Assembly: GCA_000697055.1 (NCBI GenBank)
Contig: JNDT01001705.1
Span: forward strand, 23,869 to 87,868
Origin: Saksenaea vasiformis B4078
Taxonomy: Eukaryota > Mucoromycota > Mucoromycetes > Mucorales > Saksenaeaceae
Length of the DNA stretch: 64,000 bases
Direction: 5' to 3'
Shown: in pieces, positions 49,516 to 61,416 of the stretch
Layout of the letters: each line of letters opens with the position of its first letter
Position numbering within the stretch: position 1 is the first letter of the stretch
Translations under genes and position numbers: made by a program
Notes under the pieces: model-generated
What the model was told of the DNA's origin: nothing
The model's input: the letters and a program-made list of their open reading frames with translations, nothing else
Database searches by the model: none

Positions 49516-50755
49516 ATGCAGAATGATAAACCGATCATGCGATCACTTCGAAATAATGTCCCATCGCCAACTAATTATAGCCATCAGAACTCTCAACAAA
49601 GCGGTGGCCATCCCACGCAGCAACATCATGATTCTCCCACTATTAACGTTGTCATAAAGCAGGGTAACCGCTTCATTCCAAAAAACAAAAGGGTTATGGT
49701 TGTATCAACTTGAAGTCGCATAGACACCGTACTGATAAAGTCGAAACGCGACTGGGAGCGAGATAAGCTTGAACGACAAAACCGGGCAGAGGAACTACCG
49801 CTTATTAGTCGTTCAGCATGGGATAGTTTCAAAGATAAACGAAGGTAGTAAAAGTGATATCTTATAGAAACCGGAATCCATTACAGCATATAAATAATGT
49901 CTTTGAGCAGCTTAAAAAACGTAGTGATACAAGGGGTATTTTGGGATCATATACTGCAAAAGGTATGTAATCTAGATCGAAAATGAAGCCCATAGGATGA
50001 ACACAACAAAGGCAGAAGCTCTGAATCCACTGGATCCTAAAGAAGTTTGGGAACCAATTGTTGACTTATTTCGGAAGCTTCGTGAGGGCATATATGCATC
50101 AAGATGGAGCCAAGGCAATATGGAATTTGCAGTGGAAGGTAAAGAAAAATAAGACGAAAGTTGGGTGTATTTACCAGAAGACGAAGTCTATGAGCAATCC
50201 ATTCTATGTTGCCTGAGAGCACAGAATGCCGACGAATTGCACAAAAGTTTTCTAGGCCTGATGGAGGAATTGTATATATTGAAACCGGTAAGATAGGTGA
50301 ATGCGGGAAAATAATAATCATCCTATTTTTGTGCCTAGGTCCTGAGAGACTCATACTATACTGCTCTCTATGTGATATATTTGAGCTTTCGAGACCCAGT
50401 TGCTGTGAAAGATCGTATGTCGTGGATGGATAAGGAGACGAAAGAGGCCCAATTTGCCCAACGTGTCGTTGATTCCGTTTTGGCGAACAATCCACTCAAG
50501 TTTTTCGCCCTCTATCCGCATGCGCCGGATCGCTGCTTCCAATTATTGATGTCCATTAACACTGAGTCAATGCGAACTCATGCCGTTAAGGTGATGCGCG
50601 CGGCATATTATTCCATGTCGCTGGATTGGGCGGCGCGATGGTTGGGGGAGGCCCCAAGCAAGATTCCAGAATTAATTGAGCAACTTACCCAGCCAGGCAC
50701 TATCCGTATCGATGCAGATCAACAAATTGTTCAGTTCCCAAGAAACAGAAAGTAA
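49516..50755 (+). CDS. SAC3/GANP-THP3-like protein, 5' half unresolved
   Basis: The 3' half is clear: exons 49997-50138, 50178-50287 and 50339-50755 in phase, encoding WEPIVDLFRKLREGIYASRW, VYEQSILCCLRAQ, ELHKSFLGLMEELY, then NPLKFFALYPHAPDRCFQLL and a winged-helix-like end (WLGEAPSKIPELIEQLTQP). This matches the SAC3/GANP domain of the THP3/LENG8 branch, which links transcription, splicing and mRNA export. The 5' half is problematic. A frame from 49516 (Gln/Asn/Ser-rich) meets TGA at 49711-49713, yet coding-like sequence continues in that frame (SKRDWERDKLERQ). An exon-like segment around 49874-49960 joins the next exon only with a phase break. Either small introns are misread or the gene is damaged. 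Confidence 0.6.
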
Positions 50756-51530
50756 CAATCCGGCCATGCTTTGATTGAATTCCTAAGATTGGAATTATAC
50801 ATACGCTATTCCTCGCATTCTTGTACATTATATAAATTGTTCCTTTTGCTGTTCTTGTGAATGATCGCGGGAGTGCGTTGAAAAGCGACATGTATCCCAA
50901 GAGCCGTGATTAGGGAAGCAACTGAAATAACCAGCACTAGTGAGATGGAGATCAAACCACCGTAATTTTTATCGTTTCTAGTGCAATCCTATGATGTAGT
51001 TAAGCGGTGGGCAAACTACGTTCGTGAACACTTTAACATAATTTCTAGTGAAATGTCCATGAAGCAAAATGATGCAGTGGAAGCAAGACGCCTGAAGAAT
51101 ACAGCAAATTTAGAAGAAGTAATACATCGACAAAGGCCCTGGACTAGCATATCGGATGGTTGAAGATTGAGCTAGTAGCAGCTGCCACTTGAAATGAGCC
51201 TCCAAGGATTATGGATAGGATGGATGGGCTGAAAGCATCTGACGTGGGGGTATTTGCTGATTTCTTTATCTATTGTGCGAATTTGCAATGATCCCAGTAT
51301 CCCCTTTTCCGCTTTTTCTCTATGTATATCTCGTAAAGAATAAATAATTTCAGTCATCATGTAACCAATAGACGCTGGTGTTATTCTTTAATTGTATGTA
51401 TTCAAACATGTAAAGCTCATATTATACTAATCTTTCTCTCGTATCCCATTTGTTAACTTCGTATGTATCACTAATGTTAACATCTGTAAACGCCATTTTA
51501 TGCAGATATTTTCACTGATGATGTATATGT
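50756..51530. other. Intergenic, with weak coding-like stretches
   Basis: A plus-strand stretch at 50981-51163 (REHFNIISSEMSMKQNDAVE) and a minus-strand hydrophobic stretch read from about 50965 down to 50808 look somewhat protein-like. Neither has a credible gene model. No RNA gene was recognised. Confidence 0.35.
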
Positions 51531-52692
51531 TCAAATGACAGCAGCAAAGAAACCGAGTTTCTCCACATGATCTCCTCGTCGCCTCTTTTCCTGCACCGCA
51601 TTATCCTCCTCAATCAACTTTGCATCCAACTGTTCTATGAGAGGCTTCGCCAGTGCAGTGGCAGTCTATATTCCAAAATCAATGCCATTCTCGCAAGTGT
51701 CGTTGTTTACCTGAATCATCTCTGTCAGCAGGCTAGGATCGACGCTTCCGGTAGCACCCTTTTGTACACCACAAACTTGTCCTTCCTTATTTACACCAAC
51801 GGTTAGCGTGACCTGAGAACATAATTCTTCGAGAATTGTGGGATCGGTAATGTATCGTTCTCCGATCTACAGAAAAAACGTCTTTCTGTAAACCGCTATT
51901 CTTTCTTTCTCTTTTTCCAGCGTTTGTTACCTTGTAGAGAGATACAGCAATAGGTAAGCGTTGCCAGCCTTCAATAGGATCCGCATCTTCTACATCATCC
52001 ATCACCTCAAACTCATACTCTCCATCGCCGAGGTCCTGAATCTCTGTCTTGGGAATCCGGGTATTAAATAGCGCAGCACGAGTAGTCATGACGATGCAAT
52101 CGAGCAGATTTCCAGCACAGTCCATGACCTAACCATCCAACCAGGTCAATTCTTTTCCTTCCATAAATAACAGGCCATAACCTATAACAGCAATAGCCTC
52201 CACCTACCATGGCATCAATATGTATGACCCAGCACTGTTGGCCGGGAATAATGCAGAGTTTAGCAAGATCAATCCCACTTTGAGGTCCATTTAAAAGTCG
52301 GTCGAGTGCCAATGTTAACGAATTGTTGAGATCGTCCGCACCCCGTCCTTCGAACTGTTGCGATGCGCTTGGTGAACTACGCATAGCCAATAAATACCTC
52401 ATCATTTCCACACACAGCGTCTTCCATACCATTCCACATTGCATACGATTCTGCCTTCATTCGGTTGACTTTGTTCAATATCACCGATCTCTACCTTGAC
52501 GCCTACAAGCACATCGCTGTCTCCTAAACGGCATCGCGCGCTACCGCTTGCTTGTGACAGTAAACCCGTTTCAAGAATCAAATGACGATACTCGAGGCAG
52601 CCTCGGCCATCTGCACGACAGTCATGCTCAACGCCTTGTTCAATGTACTCTTTTTCTGCGGGAGATATCAGTGGTGCAGGCATAACGGGCAA
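51531..52692 (-). CDS. RRP42: Exosome complex subunit RRP42 (EXOSC7, RNase PH-like)
   Basis: Five exons: 52692-52430, 52376-52208, 52128-51931, 51866-51711 and 51665-51531; 306 aa, all phases matching. Family features are SPAEKEYIEQGVEHDCRADG near the N terminus, HLILETGLLSQASGSARCRLG, DVLVGVKVEIG, ASQQFEGRGADDLNN, CWVIHIDAMVMDCAGNLLDC and an ALFNTRIPKTE strand. It is a non-catalytic ring subunit of the eukaryotic exosome, which threads RNA to Rrp44 and Rrp6 in nucleus and cytosol. The short charged helix at the C terminus (EEDNAVQEKRRRGDHVEKLG) is a modest extension. Confidence 0.95.
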
Positions 52693-52797
52693 AGAATGTC
52701 AGCCAAGTTTTCCAAGGTGTAAGTAAAAGCCACCAGCTCGTCCAGCAAGGTAAAATAAATAACCGCCGCAGTTCTGAGGTCCGTTCGCCCGGCATGA

Positions 52798-52836
52798 GGT
52801 ATCACTATAAGGTATCACTATACAGTATCACTATAC
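52798..52836. repeat. 13-bp tandem repeat, three units
   Basis: Units GGTATCACTATAA, GGTATCACTATAC and AGTATCACTATAC stand head to tail. It lies in the divergent promoter region between RRP42 and the F-box gene (52693-53197). That region otherwise holds no gene apart from a TATA box. Confidence 0.75.
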
Positions 52837-53154
52837 AGAATAACCAGTGTAAGTTGGACAGCCAGACCACATGCGTAATAACGTGCTACATACATGGTTC
52901 AAAGTGTCCATATCGTATGAGCAGCAAGGCCATACTGCGCTTATATCTGGATGCCAAATCTTTCACAGTAGCTACCAAAAGCGCACGCAGTTCGCGGCGT
53001 AGTACCAGACCATTCAGGTATATTTTGACCTTCATCTGGTTGGCAGAATGTTCAGAAGCACAGATTCGTCACCATAAACTGATTGTTACACCACTGCTTT
53101 AAGCAGTTGTTGCTATAGCGACCAACCGCAAGAACGATTCGTGTAACCGCGCCT

Positions 53155-53162
53155 TATAAAAA
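53155..53162 (+). promoter_or_regulatory. TATA box deciding the F-box protein start
   Basis: TATAAAAA. Transcription about 25-35 nt downstream would begin near 53185, after the in-frame ATG at 53168 and before the ATG at 53198. This supports the second ATG as start. Confidence 0.5.
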
Positions 53163-53197
53163 GCCTTGTGCTAGTGCTTTTCTACCCAACAACGACC

Positions 53198-54928
53198 ATG
53201 GACCGATTACCGCCAGAAATTCTGGATATTATCGCAAATTGCTTGCCTAGGGATGTTCAATTGGCCTGTTTATATGTCTGTCGATCCTGGAATGCTGCAT
53301 TTACACCAGTACTGTACAAAAATGTGGATATCAGGAACAAAGGACGGTTGAAACGGTTTTTCGACACTTTGATTCATACGGAAACAACGAAAGCTCTTGG
53401 TCAATTTGTACATTATCTCCGCTTGGCGGATAGTGTATCTATGTCTCATGACAAGCTGAAGCTCCTTCCACGCTTGTGTCCTTCCCTTGCTGGACTTCAT
53501 TATCACTCATTCTGGCGCTCATCATTCATGACTGTGTTGGATGGTTGCAAGAAACTCCTCGATGTTCCATGTCTCTATCTAGAAAAGCCTCTGAAGTTTC
53601 CAGTAAATCGTTTGGAGGAATGCATCACACAGTTGGTAATATGTATTGAACGTGTCCCTGGTTGGTTCGAGCTGGTGAGAGAGTTGCATTGCTTGCAGTA
53701 TTTGAAGCTCGACGATATGTGTCCTACGTGTATGGTTTCGATTTCCCATGCGGCAAGGCACTCAAACGTATCTTTCGATCAGCTAGAATCGATCCATACA
53801 GCTCTCCCCTCTTTGACCAATCTTCAGTTACAATGTGCGAATATAGTTGGGACACCTCCAAAAGACGTGGTTCCTTGCACTACCATACGCAAGATGCAGT
53901 TGATTATCAATGGTACTCCACATTGGGACCCATACTTTGCACGTAAATATCCAATGGTAGAAGAGTTGCATGTAACGACAGCGTATCAACAATCGGGCAA
54001 CGTATCGGAATCAAACTTTCTGGAATTTTTGAGACGATGCAGGCATATCAAGGTGTTCACGATCAGAAGCGCGTACTTTTCTGGTTCTTGCTGCCGTGAG
54101 AAAGCTCTAGAGGCACTTGCAGAGAGTGGCGCGCCGTGCACCACGTTGCACATCGCACATGGCAGTCATGTACGGGAAAGACAACTCATCAGCAGCTTTC
54201 ACCGGACTCTTTCTTGTTTGACAATTGCCTTCCATCGTTCAGCGGACCTAGACTCGAGAGATTTGCAACTATTGGAACAATGCACGGGTTTAACCGATCT
54301 TCACCTGACGAATTACGGATTGGAAGTCGATATGGCAGACTTCTTAAGTCGCTTTAAGCGACTAAAACGGTTGAAGTTGTATGTAAATACGTTCCGAATC
54401 GGAAGAAGTGATGCTGAGGAGAATCATCATGGCTTGGAGAACTTGAAAATCTATGGCGACACCATTGGGAACGAGCTGTACCCATATATTGCAAAACGTT
54501 GCCCTAGCCTTTCCAGACTCTCGGCAATATATCGTCGGCAACTCCAATCATCACAGTACGTGATCGATTTGTCAAGCATGAAACTTCGGTCATTCGAGCT
54601 TATATGTGGGACCGACGTGTTGAAGTTGACACAGACGGCCAAAACCCAACAAGTAACACAGCAGGATCCAGAACACGACAAATACAGGGACAAACATAAT
54701 ATGAACGGCTGGACCAGATGGTATATTAATACTAGGGTCCGCAGTATTCGCAAACTGACAACATCTGAGGTGAAATATCTACTTTCCGTAGCGCATATCA
54801 GAGTCTTTGAAAGACCTGGTGTATACGCAGAAAACGATCAACAGCCAAGAGTCAAAGGAATGGAATTTATAACGGTTCATTTTCACAGACTTCAAAATCT
54901 AGTATTCCAAGGAATAAAGATGTTTTAA
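53198..54928 (+). CDS. F-box protein with degenerate leucine-rich repeats
   Basis: Intronless, 576 aa from the ATG at 53198. The upstream in-frame ATG (53168) adds ten hydrophobic residues and lies before the expected transcription start. Residues 2-45 form an F-box: DRLPPEILDIIANCLPRDVQ followed by VCRSWNAAFTPVLY. The rest is a series of irregular leucine-rich segments (for example LTDLHLTNYGLEV, LKRLKLY, LENLKIY, CPSLSRLSA) in the style of fungal F-box/LRR proteins. Expected role: the substrate receptor of an SCF ubiquitin ligase through Skp1. The substrate is unknown. This family is expanded in Mucoromycota. Confidence 0.85.
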   Translation: MDRLPPEILDIIANCLPRDVQLACLYVCRSWNAAFTPVLYKNVDIRNKGRLKRFFDTLIHTETTKALGQFVHYLRLADSVSMSHDKLKLLPRLCPSLAGLHYHSFWRSSFMTVLDGCKKLLDVPCLYLEKPLKFPVNRLEECITQLVICIERVPGWFELVRELHCLQYLKLDDMCPTCMVSISHAARHSNVSFDQLESIHTALPSLTNLQLQCANIVGTPPKDVVPCTTIRKMQLIINGTPHWDPYFARKYPMVEELHVTTAYQQSGNVSESNFLEFLRRCRHIKVFTIRSAYFSGSCCREKALEALAESGAPCTTLHIAHGSHVRERQLISSFHRTLSCLTIAFHRSADLDSRDLQLLEQCTGLTDLHLTNYGLEVDMADFLSRFKRLKRLKLYVNTFRIGRSDAEENHHGLENLKIYGDTIGNELYPYIAKRCPSLSRLSAIYRRQLQSSQYVIDLSSMKLRSFELICGTDVLKLTQTAKTQQVTQQDPEHDKYRDKHNMNGWTRWYINTRVRSIRKLTTSEVKYLLSVAHIRVFERPGVYAENDQQPRVKGMEFITVHFHRLQNLVFQGIKMF

Positions 54929-56139
54929 TGTCATACAGTAAACTGCCTTCTTACGACTTTATTATTGTTTTGTGTGATACATATTTTTTGCTTTGATGAA
55001 TAGGATAAGTTTAAATAATAACGTACTTACCTTCGTTAAAATTTCGATAGCCAAAAAGCAACAGAATCGAGGTACCATGTAAAGAGAATTCTAATTGCTG
55101 AACTGCTACCGAATGGTGACGTTGCGGACGTAATTTAACTTAAACAGTTCAATGACCCCAACAGCACGGCATATCCAGGCTCATTTGTCCTTTGAAAGAC
55201 CGTAGAAAGCCAGACAATTACGATCACTGCGCATCAGAGCCCAGACTTGGATACTGTTGGACATCTGAGATATGCACCTAAGGAAAGTGTGACGCACCAA
55301 AGGGTTCGTATTCATAAACGCGAAGGGTCGAGGTATGACCAAAACAACGACGGCAGTATCAGATATCTGGTTTTCAGTGGCCCTGATAGGAGATATGCTA
55401 CAGAAGATATCAGCAGTCATTGATCCCAAAAGTGGTAATACAGAATACTGATTAGATGTAAACTTGGTGTGACAGGACTGGACCTTAGAGGGAGGATCCG
55501 ATGCGGGACACGTTGAGCCCACCCATCCTTCGCTTTCTTTTCTCACTTTCCTTAGCCTCCTCCCTTTTTCCCTTATAACACTTTTAAGGCCTTTTCCTTT
55601 TATGGAGATGACAAGATCAGATATGGCTAAGCGATGAATCGTTTGTAGTCTATAAGACCAAAAATTTCATCCACGGTGGAAGCATGTTACACAGTCTATC
55701 GCATCACGGTTATCCCGTGCGAAAGTTTGGTCCGAGCCGATCAAAATGATCAAGAGGCCAATAGACAAATGTGGCGGTATGATCATGTTTACAGTGACCA
55801 ATGCCAACTCGAAAGTGATTGGCTGTGAGCGTTTTGTGACGAAGTTGGTATCGTGGAGATGATAGGGCTATAACAGATATCCTTTATGTCAAGCGTCCAT
55901 TACATCCACAGTTAATCTCAGTATCAGGACAAAGCTCCTTGTGCAGGAAAATCCGCGGAGTACCGCGTTTCCAAAGAGAAATTATGTACGATACCTTTTG
56001 TTTATCTATAAGCTTGTGAACAATGTTGTTTTTGTCATGGGCACATAAAACGTATAACATGTATCATTTTTTGGGACCGCATAAAAATGCGAGAAGTTGC
56101 ATTCCTTTTTTTTTTCTTCTTTTTTCTTTGTCTATCACT
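54929..56139. other. Intergenic, no gene seen
   Basis: Frames such as 55181-55546 on the minus strand have no domain or splice support. The right end is the promoter of the membrane/coiled-coil gene, with a long pyrimidine tract just before its ATG. Confidence 0.4.
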
Positions 56140-57449
56140 ATGGCACTGTCGGATAATGATCAAGATGACGTTTATTTGCGTCGTTTCTCATCTCCAGGGA
56201 AGACTCGTCATGTACCTCTAGCATCACGATTTTCGACAGTCCAGCAGCAACAACCACAACGAAAAAGCGTGGCAAAATCATTGGAAGATGACGAGTTTTC
56301 AACAACCGTTTCATGGCCCATCTTTTTAGCCATTATACCAGCCTTGGGAGCATTTATCGCCGGCAGTGCAGAAGTGTGGGGCGATTTTGTGATGATTCTA
56401 CTGATTCTTTACTATGTCTATAAATGGATCACAGGTACATTTTGTTGCAAAGAAGGAAGGAAAGAAAACTGAACGCCACCTTTTTCTTTCTTACCAGTAC
56501 CGTGGTCCTATTACGAAGGCGCCCGATCTCGCCGCATCATCCATCAAAATGCCACTCAACATTCTTTTTCCGAAGAGGGGAAGCGACTGGAGCGCGAACG
56601 CAAAGAGGCTATAATGAGAGAATTACGGCGGCATGAACTTGTTGGACTGACCTGGGTGCTCATATCTCCCATTGTGGCGGGCTATACATTGCAGTACAGT
56701 CGATATTTTCTGAGCAATCATGAGAGATACATGAGTTCTTTCAATATTACCGTTTTTGTTCTTGCCGCGTCGCTCAAGCCATTAGCACATGCCGCGACAC
56801 TTTTACGGGAACGGACACTATACTTGCAGAGTGAAATACAAATCTCAGAATCTGCAACGGAAATGCTCCAAAAGAAGCTTGACTATATGGAAGAAGAATT
56901 ACATGGTCTGCAAAAAGCATATGCCACAAAAAAGGATCTGGGTCAGGTAAATAGAATGCGGAAAAAAAAACTTCGATCTGAAACCATGCCACGGTATGTT
57001 TATTTTAGGTGGCCAATGGTTTGACACCGACCATTCAGCAGCTTTCAAAATCTATCAGAAAACTTGAAAAGAAAGAGATGGCATTTCGCACATTATCTGA
57101 AGACCGCTTTGCCACAGTGGATCAGAAGATACGTGATATTGATCAATTTATATGTTACCGTATCGAACAAGACCAACGCAAATCCGCCCAAGGAGCCATC
57201 GTCACGTTGATGTTTTTGCCACTCAACATCATCTTTTGGTTGTCAAAACATATGGTCTGCTTGCTTCCCTTCCCTCGTGCCCTGCTAGAACCCTCTCCAC
57301 AGCCATCACCAGTTGAACGTCGCCGTCGACAACCTTACTCCAAGCATCTGATCCACACTGATACTTCCAAGCCTGCAGATAACGAGGATCCGTGCGTAAT
57401 TGACACCAATGGATTCAGTGGAGATAGCTTTGGTCGTGCTGCTTTGTAA
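56140..57449 (+). CDS. Conserved-looking membrane and coiled-coil protein, function unknown
   Basis: Three exons: 56140-56434, 56498-56946 and 57009-57449; 394 aa. The start is the Met of MALSDNDQDD; an upstream in-frame Met would add 39 hydrophobic, aromatic residues across a pyrimidine tract. Two adjacent membrane helices (about 55-97), an amphipathic charged stretch with SEEGKRLERERKEAIMREL, two more helices (about 145-200), then a coiled coil (about 210-290, QSEIQISESATEMLQKKL) that crosses the second intron. Another hydrophobic segment (TLMFLPLNIIFWLS, about 315-330) precedes a polar tail. I did not recognise the family. The layout suggests an organelle-membrane protein with a cytosolic coiled coil. 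Confidence 0.75.
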
Positions 57450-60400
57450 TCCTATATGGCTTGTAAAGAGAAGCATACGAAACATGTTTATTATTATAGT
57501 GTCGTTATAAGTATCATATTACTACTACTTTGAACAGATTAGGTTCATCTTACAAACATCAAACAAATAAAAAAACCTTAATTTTCTTTCGTAAGTCCTA
57601 TAGTTATTTGACAGTGAGAACTGAAATTTTCAGCATGGTTCGTTATCATGCAAACGATTAGATCCTACCATGGAGATAACTGAAGAATGTAAACAAGTAC
57701 ACTGCTTACTTTTCTTTTCTTTTTTCCTTTTTTGAAAAACAACGAGCGTAGCTTTTATTTCAAGAACCAGTTCGACACATTACTCTCTCTCTGATTCGCG
57801 AAACGTCCCATTTTACCAGAGCAAACTTTTATTCATGAGAGCGAAGGTGGTGGAGAGACTGCACTCGATCTATTTATGCTTACATCCAAACTAAAACAAG
57901 GAGATTAATTGTAACACACTATATCGTACGACAGCACGATGCAGTGAAAGGATACCTTTGAAAACCATCTTATTTATGGACGCTGTAATGTTTCAAAAGA
58001 TAGCCTTGTAAACTGCCAGGTCAGTCCAACAATTCTTCTGTTTTTTTTTTTCCTGTTCACGATCGCTTGGATATACGCTACAGCGTTTATGTCTCTTGGC
58101 GCTTGCTGCATTGGATGTCGTTTGACATGCAGATAACTTGCAGCATCAGCGCCAATGTATGTACACCATTAATTCTACTGCAATTGAGTACCTTTATTTG
58201 CGCGTTGCCTTGTCATCATTGCGTGTTGAGCAAGAAGAGGTGCCAGTGCGCTTACGTGTCCTGTCTACGGTTGTTTGGAGGTGACAAGACGAAATAGTTC
58301 TGTCTGGCCGATGAGGTACAGATGGTGATCCCGCGTAGGTGGGCACACGATATCGTTTGAGAATACAGGGTTTTGAATAAACATTTACGTCATCCAAATA
58401 TTACTTTGTATCGACACCATCTCAATCGTGCGGTGAGGAGCAGCGTATCTTTGCGCAGAGAATCAGGTATCTTTACCTCTCAATCAAAGGTGTATTGCGC
58501 TGGTCCATTGTAATATGTTCCCAACGCACCAATCGGAACCCTTAAAGCGACCGTATTTAAAGGGACGCATGAATCCTTTCTTTGGCTCTGTTCATTTTAC
58601 ATCCCCGGTATATAACTTTTAATGGAATATGCGTCCAGGATCACTCATGTCTTTTGATGGATTGTTTAGCTTGTATGACCTCTGTCCCGAACCGTCTCGG
58701 CTGTGGTGGCGTCTTTACCCATCACTTAAGTAAGTAAAATAAATGTTGTCGCACTCAGCATCACTCATCTTGAACAATAGATCGCTGGACGTTGTATCGC
58801 TTCAAGTCCTCTGCAGTGCGTTTCAATTGGCCGCTCACATCGAAGCCAATCTTCTCCCTTCTCCCGCCCCCACCCACCACGGTGCGGGGTGCGGCCTCCA
58901 TCGAATGGTGGAAATACCCTTCGGGGGTAAGTAAAATAACATCCATTTACTAACCATGAGCAAATTTTTATGCTGTCTATATAAATTTCGCATCCATCGA
59001 GGGGCCACGTTGATGTAAGTAGTGTATGAATTTGTTACCAACTTATGTATTAACGAACGCATATTTGATTCTTTTCTTAGCGTAAAAATTTGTTCAATAA
59101 ACAGTATGCAAGGCTCCTATGCTTATGTAGGCTGTGACACGCGATGTGGATACCTTCGATGACAAACAGCAATGACAAGACAAATTTCAGAAGAATTGCT
59201 TGGTTCTCTACAGACTAACATCAATTGAAGGCGAATAGATGTGCTTTTCCGTAGGGCACCAGCAAGCTATGAAGAGTCAGAGAAAGACGCTGCGCGTCGC
59301 GCTATATGCTTACTACCTGGACTCGATGCGATAGCTCGATGGTACTGTATGCTCTTTATCTCCATCCGCGAGCTGAAAATAGCAGTAGTATTTGGAAACA
59401 ACCTTCACATTTTATTTGAGCTCCACGAGAGAAAATCATCTTTAAGAACATTTCTCTGGAAAGGGGTAGTCGCTGAAGACTGACAGACAAGTACACGAAT
59501 TAGTAAGCGCCACAATGATGCAGAAAGCCACCCCTAGCAAGAAAATATCGGGGTTGCGCAACTTATGCTTTTGGAAGGGGAATACGCGGGCATGCGTCAA
59601 TTACAGGCTCATGTTTACATAAACGATGGAAGACGACACTAATAGCGCTATATGACGGATGCGAAACCTCCTCATTTGGCGACGTAACACCTACGACGGC
59701 GTGCGTAGAAAAAGACAAAGTTGTCATGGCGTCGGCATTTGTTCGCAAAGCTTCCAGAAGTTCGTGGTGAATGTACAGCACAAGCGTGATGGGGATAGAT
59801 TGTGGTCGGGTGGTGCTAACGCTAGCGGGGTATGGGGATCATTTCCAGCACGGAAGCCAACAGCCGTCCACGATCCAGCAGCACCTCGTCGTGAAGCCTT
59901 ACTCTCTTGATTGCCATCGCAGCGATTCGGTTAGATCCCACCAAATCGGTGGTTGCAGATGCCTTTTTCGGTTTGTTCATACCAATCCGAAACGTAATCT
60001 TAGACCTACCTGTGGAAGTTGCCGCAAGACTGCCTTGTATCTCATGCAGATATGGCCTTGCAACCGTACAAATGGTATTCCACAGGACAGTGAGACATGC
60101 AATTACACGGATAAAGCGTAGTCTTCGGTAAAGGCTCAAACCAATGATATGTTTGATTTATGCATGATGACGCTATAGTAAGGCCGATGGTGTGAACATG
60201 TCATTCTCAATACTAAGCAGCCAATAGCCCAATAAAGTATCTTGTCAATTGATAAAATGTAAGCTAAGAAGAAGCTAATTTGTATGTAATCCATTTGACC
60301 GATACACTTCGCGTTTTGCTACTATCATTCCATCGCAACAGCACACAATGAACTATGGAGTATAATGGAAAAAAGATCAAGTGATTGCGAGGAGAGTAGT

Positions 60401-60524
60401 TCGTCAAGTGATGTATCCAGTCAGAGGAGTATGGAAAAGCAAGGATGGGGGGGAAGCAATAATGGTTATAGGAATCGTGAATCGTTTAGTTCGCAAACGG
60501 TCAAAATTTACAAGCCATCCAGCA
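57450..60524. other. Gene-poor interval (3.1 kb) with dispersed repeat copy A
   Basis: No gene is supported. Overlapping frames on both strands at 59563-60140 look partly protein-like but gave no recognisable motif. The repeat at 58590-59115 is listed separately. The frame at 60365-60652 on the plus strand is antisense to or upstream of the FHA gene's 3' end. Confidence 0.4.
58590..59115 (+). repeat. Dispersed repeat family, copy A (longest)
   Basis: The reference copy, about 525 bp. Its left half matches 48905-49100, its middle 16840-16930 and 22405-22495, and its right end (GTATTAACGAACG onward, then the TTAGCGT and GTTCAATAAACAGTA blocks) matches 17150-17195 and 49105-49200. No terminal inverted repeats or obvious target duplication seen by eye. 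It may be a degenerate transposon or SINE-like unit. Confidence 0.65.
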
Positions 60525-61416
60525 TTAAACAAGGTCCCAGCTTTCGCCTCCTAACAAGCTGGATTCAACAGATATATTCTCAGTGTACTCAAACGAGTCA
60601 GACAAGCTTGAATCTGTCGGTGGATGATCGGCTTCTGATACGATTTGATTAGCTATGCTGGATCCTGTTGATGAAATATCGTCTTCTGCCGTATTGCGAT
60701 CGGAAGTTGCTATCTTCTCGCTGTCAGACAATTTCTCAGTCGTCCGTGGCTCTGGTTCTGGCTCCGGTTCCGGTTCCGGTTCTGGCTTTGGCTCTGGCTT
60801 TGGCTCTGACTCAGGCTTTGGCTCTGGCTTTGGCTCTGACTCAGGCTTTGGCTCTGTCTTTAGCTCTGACTCAGGCTTTGGCTCAGGCTTTGGCTCAGGC
60901 TTTGATTCTGGTTGAGGTTGAGGCTGAGGTTCAGGCTCGAATTGGGGTTCGGGTTTAGGTTCAGGTCTTTTGGGTAATTCAATCTTAAATGGTAACTCAT
61001 TCTAGATAATTATGTTGGATGTGAGATACTAGCCACAGTTTCTTTACCGGTAAAAGATGAAGAACATTGCCGCTATGAACCTCGACTTCTTCGTTCAATG
61101 GTAGTAAACGACCTTGCAATACGGATGGGTTTGTGGATAACTAGAGTGCAGGAGTCAGAGGCTGTCAGCCGTTTCAACATTTTTCTACTTGCGCGTTTAA
61201 TAAAGCATCGACCATCTTTCAGTAGTGTAAATTGTACTAGGATTGATGAAGCGTATGTATCAGTAAACGATATGTGTGGCGCATCCATAAATAACCTTGG
61301 TTTCGGCTGACTTTACGGTTCTCGATCTTGAAGAAGGGATTTCTCCCGACGATGGTAGATTGTCCAATTTCAAGGGGAAATGTTTCGTTTGTGGTGAGAT
61401 TGTAAAGTAACGCCAT
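60525..61416 (-). CDS. FHA-domain protein with Pro-Glu-Lys repeat tail
   Basis: Four exons: 61416-61296, 61236-61193, 61140-61048 and 61001-60525; 244 aa. Introns 1 and 3 are GT-AG; intron 2 is GC-AG with the consensus donor GCAAGT and is the only choice that keeps phase. The FHA domain (about 1-95) is of the PNKP/aprataxin/APLF type: [15 protein letters not shown] with Arg25, then RKVSRNQ (34-40, Ser37 Arg38 Asn39), GRCFIKR, TNPSVLQ and a final [14 protein letters not shown] strand. It should bind phosphothreonine, typically on XRCC1/XRCC4-like repair scaffolds. The tail is [10 protein letters not shown] repeats (about 95-160), then an acidic Ser-rich end. No kinase, phosphatase or nuclease domain is present. 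Confidence 0.82.
60745..60960 (-). repeat. Coding low-complexity repeat (Pro-Glu-Lys)
   Basis: On the plus strand the core is TTTGGCTC-type units with TCAGGC and TCTGAC interleaved; read on the minus strand they encode P-E-P-K and P-E-S-E-P-K units in the FHA gene. Copy number is likely variable between strains. Confidence 0.8.

Noticed and set aside
59563..60140. Possible second transposase or Fanzor fragment
   Set aside because: Frames on both strands overlap and none shows RuvC, zinc-ribbon or other transposase motifs.
60655..60915. Gly/Ser/Phe-repeat open frame on the plus strand
   Set aside because: It is the antisense of the Pro-Glu-Lys repeat exon of the FHA gene, whose frame is supported by splicing and domain similarity.
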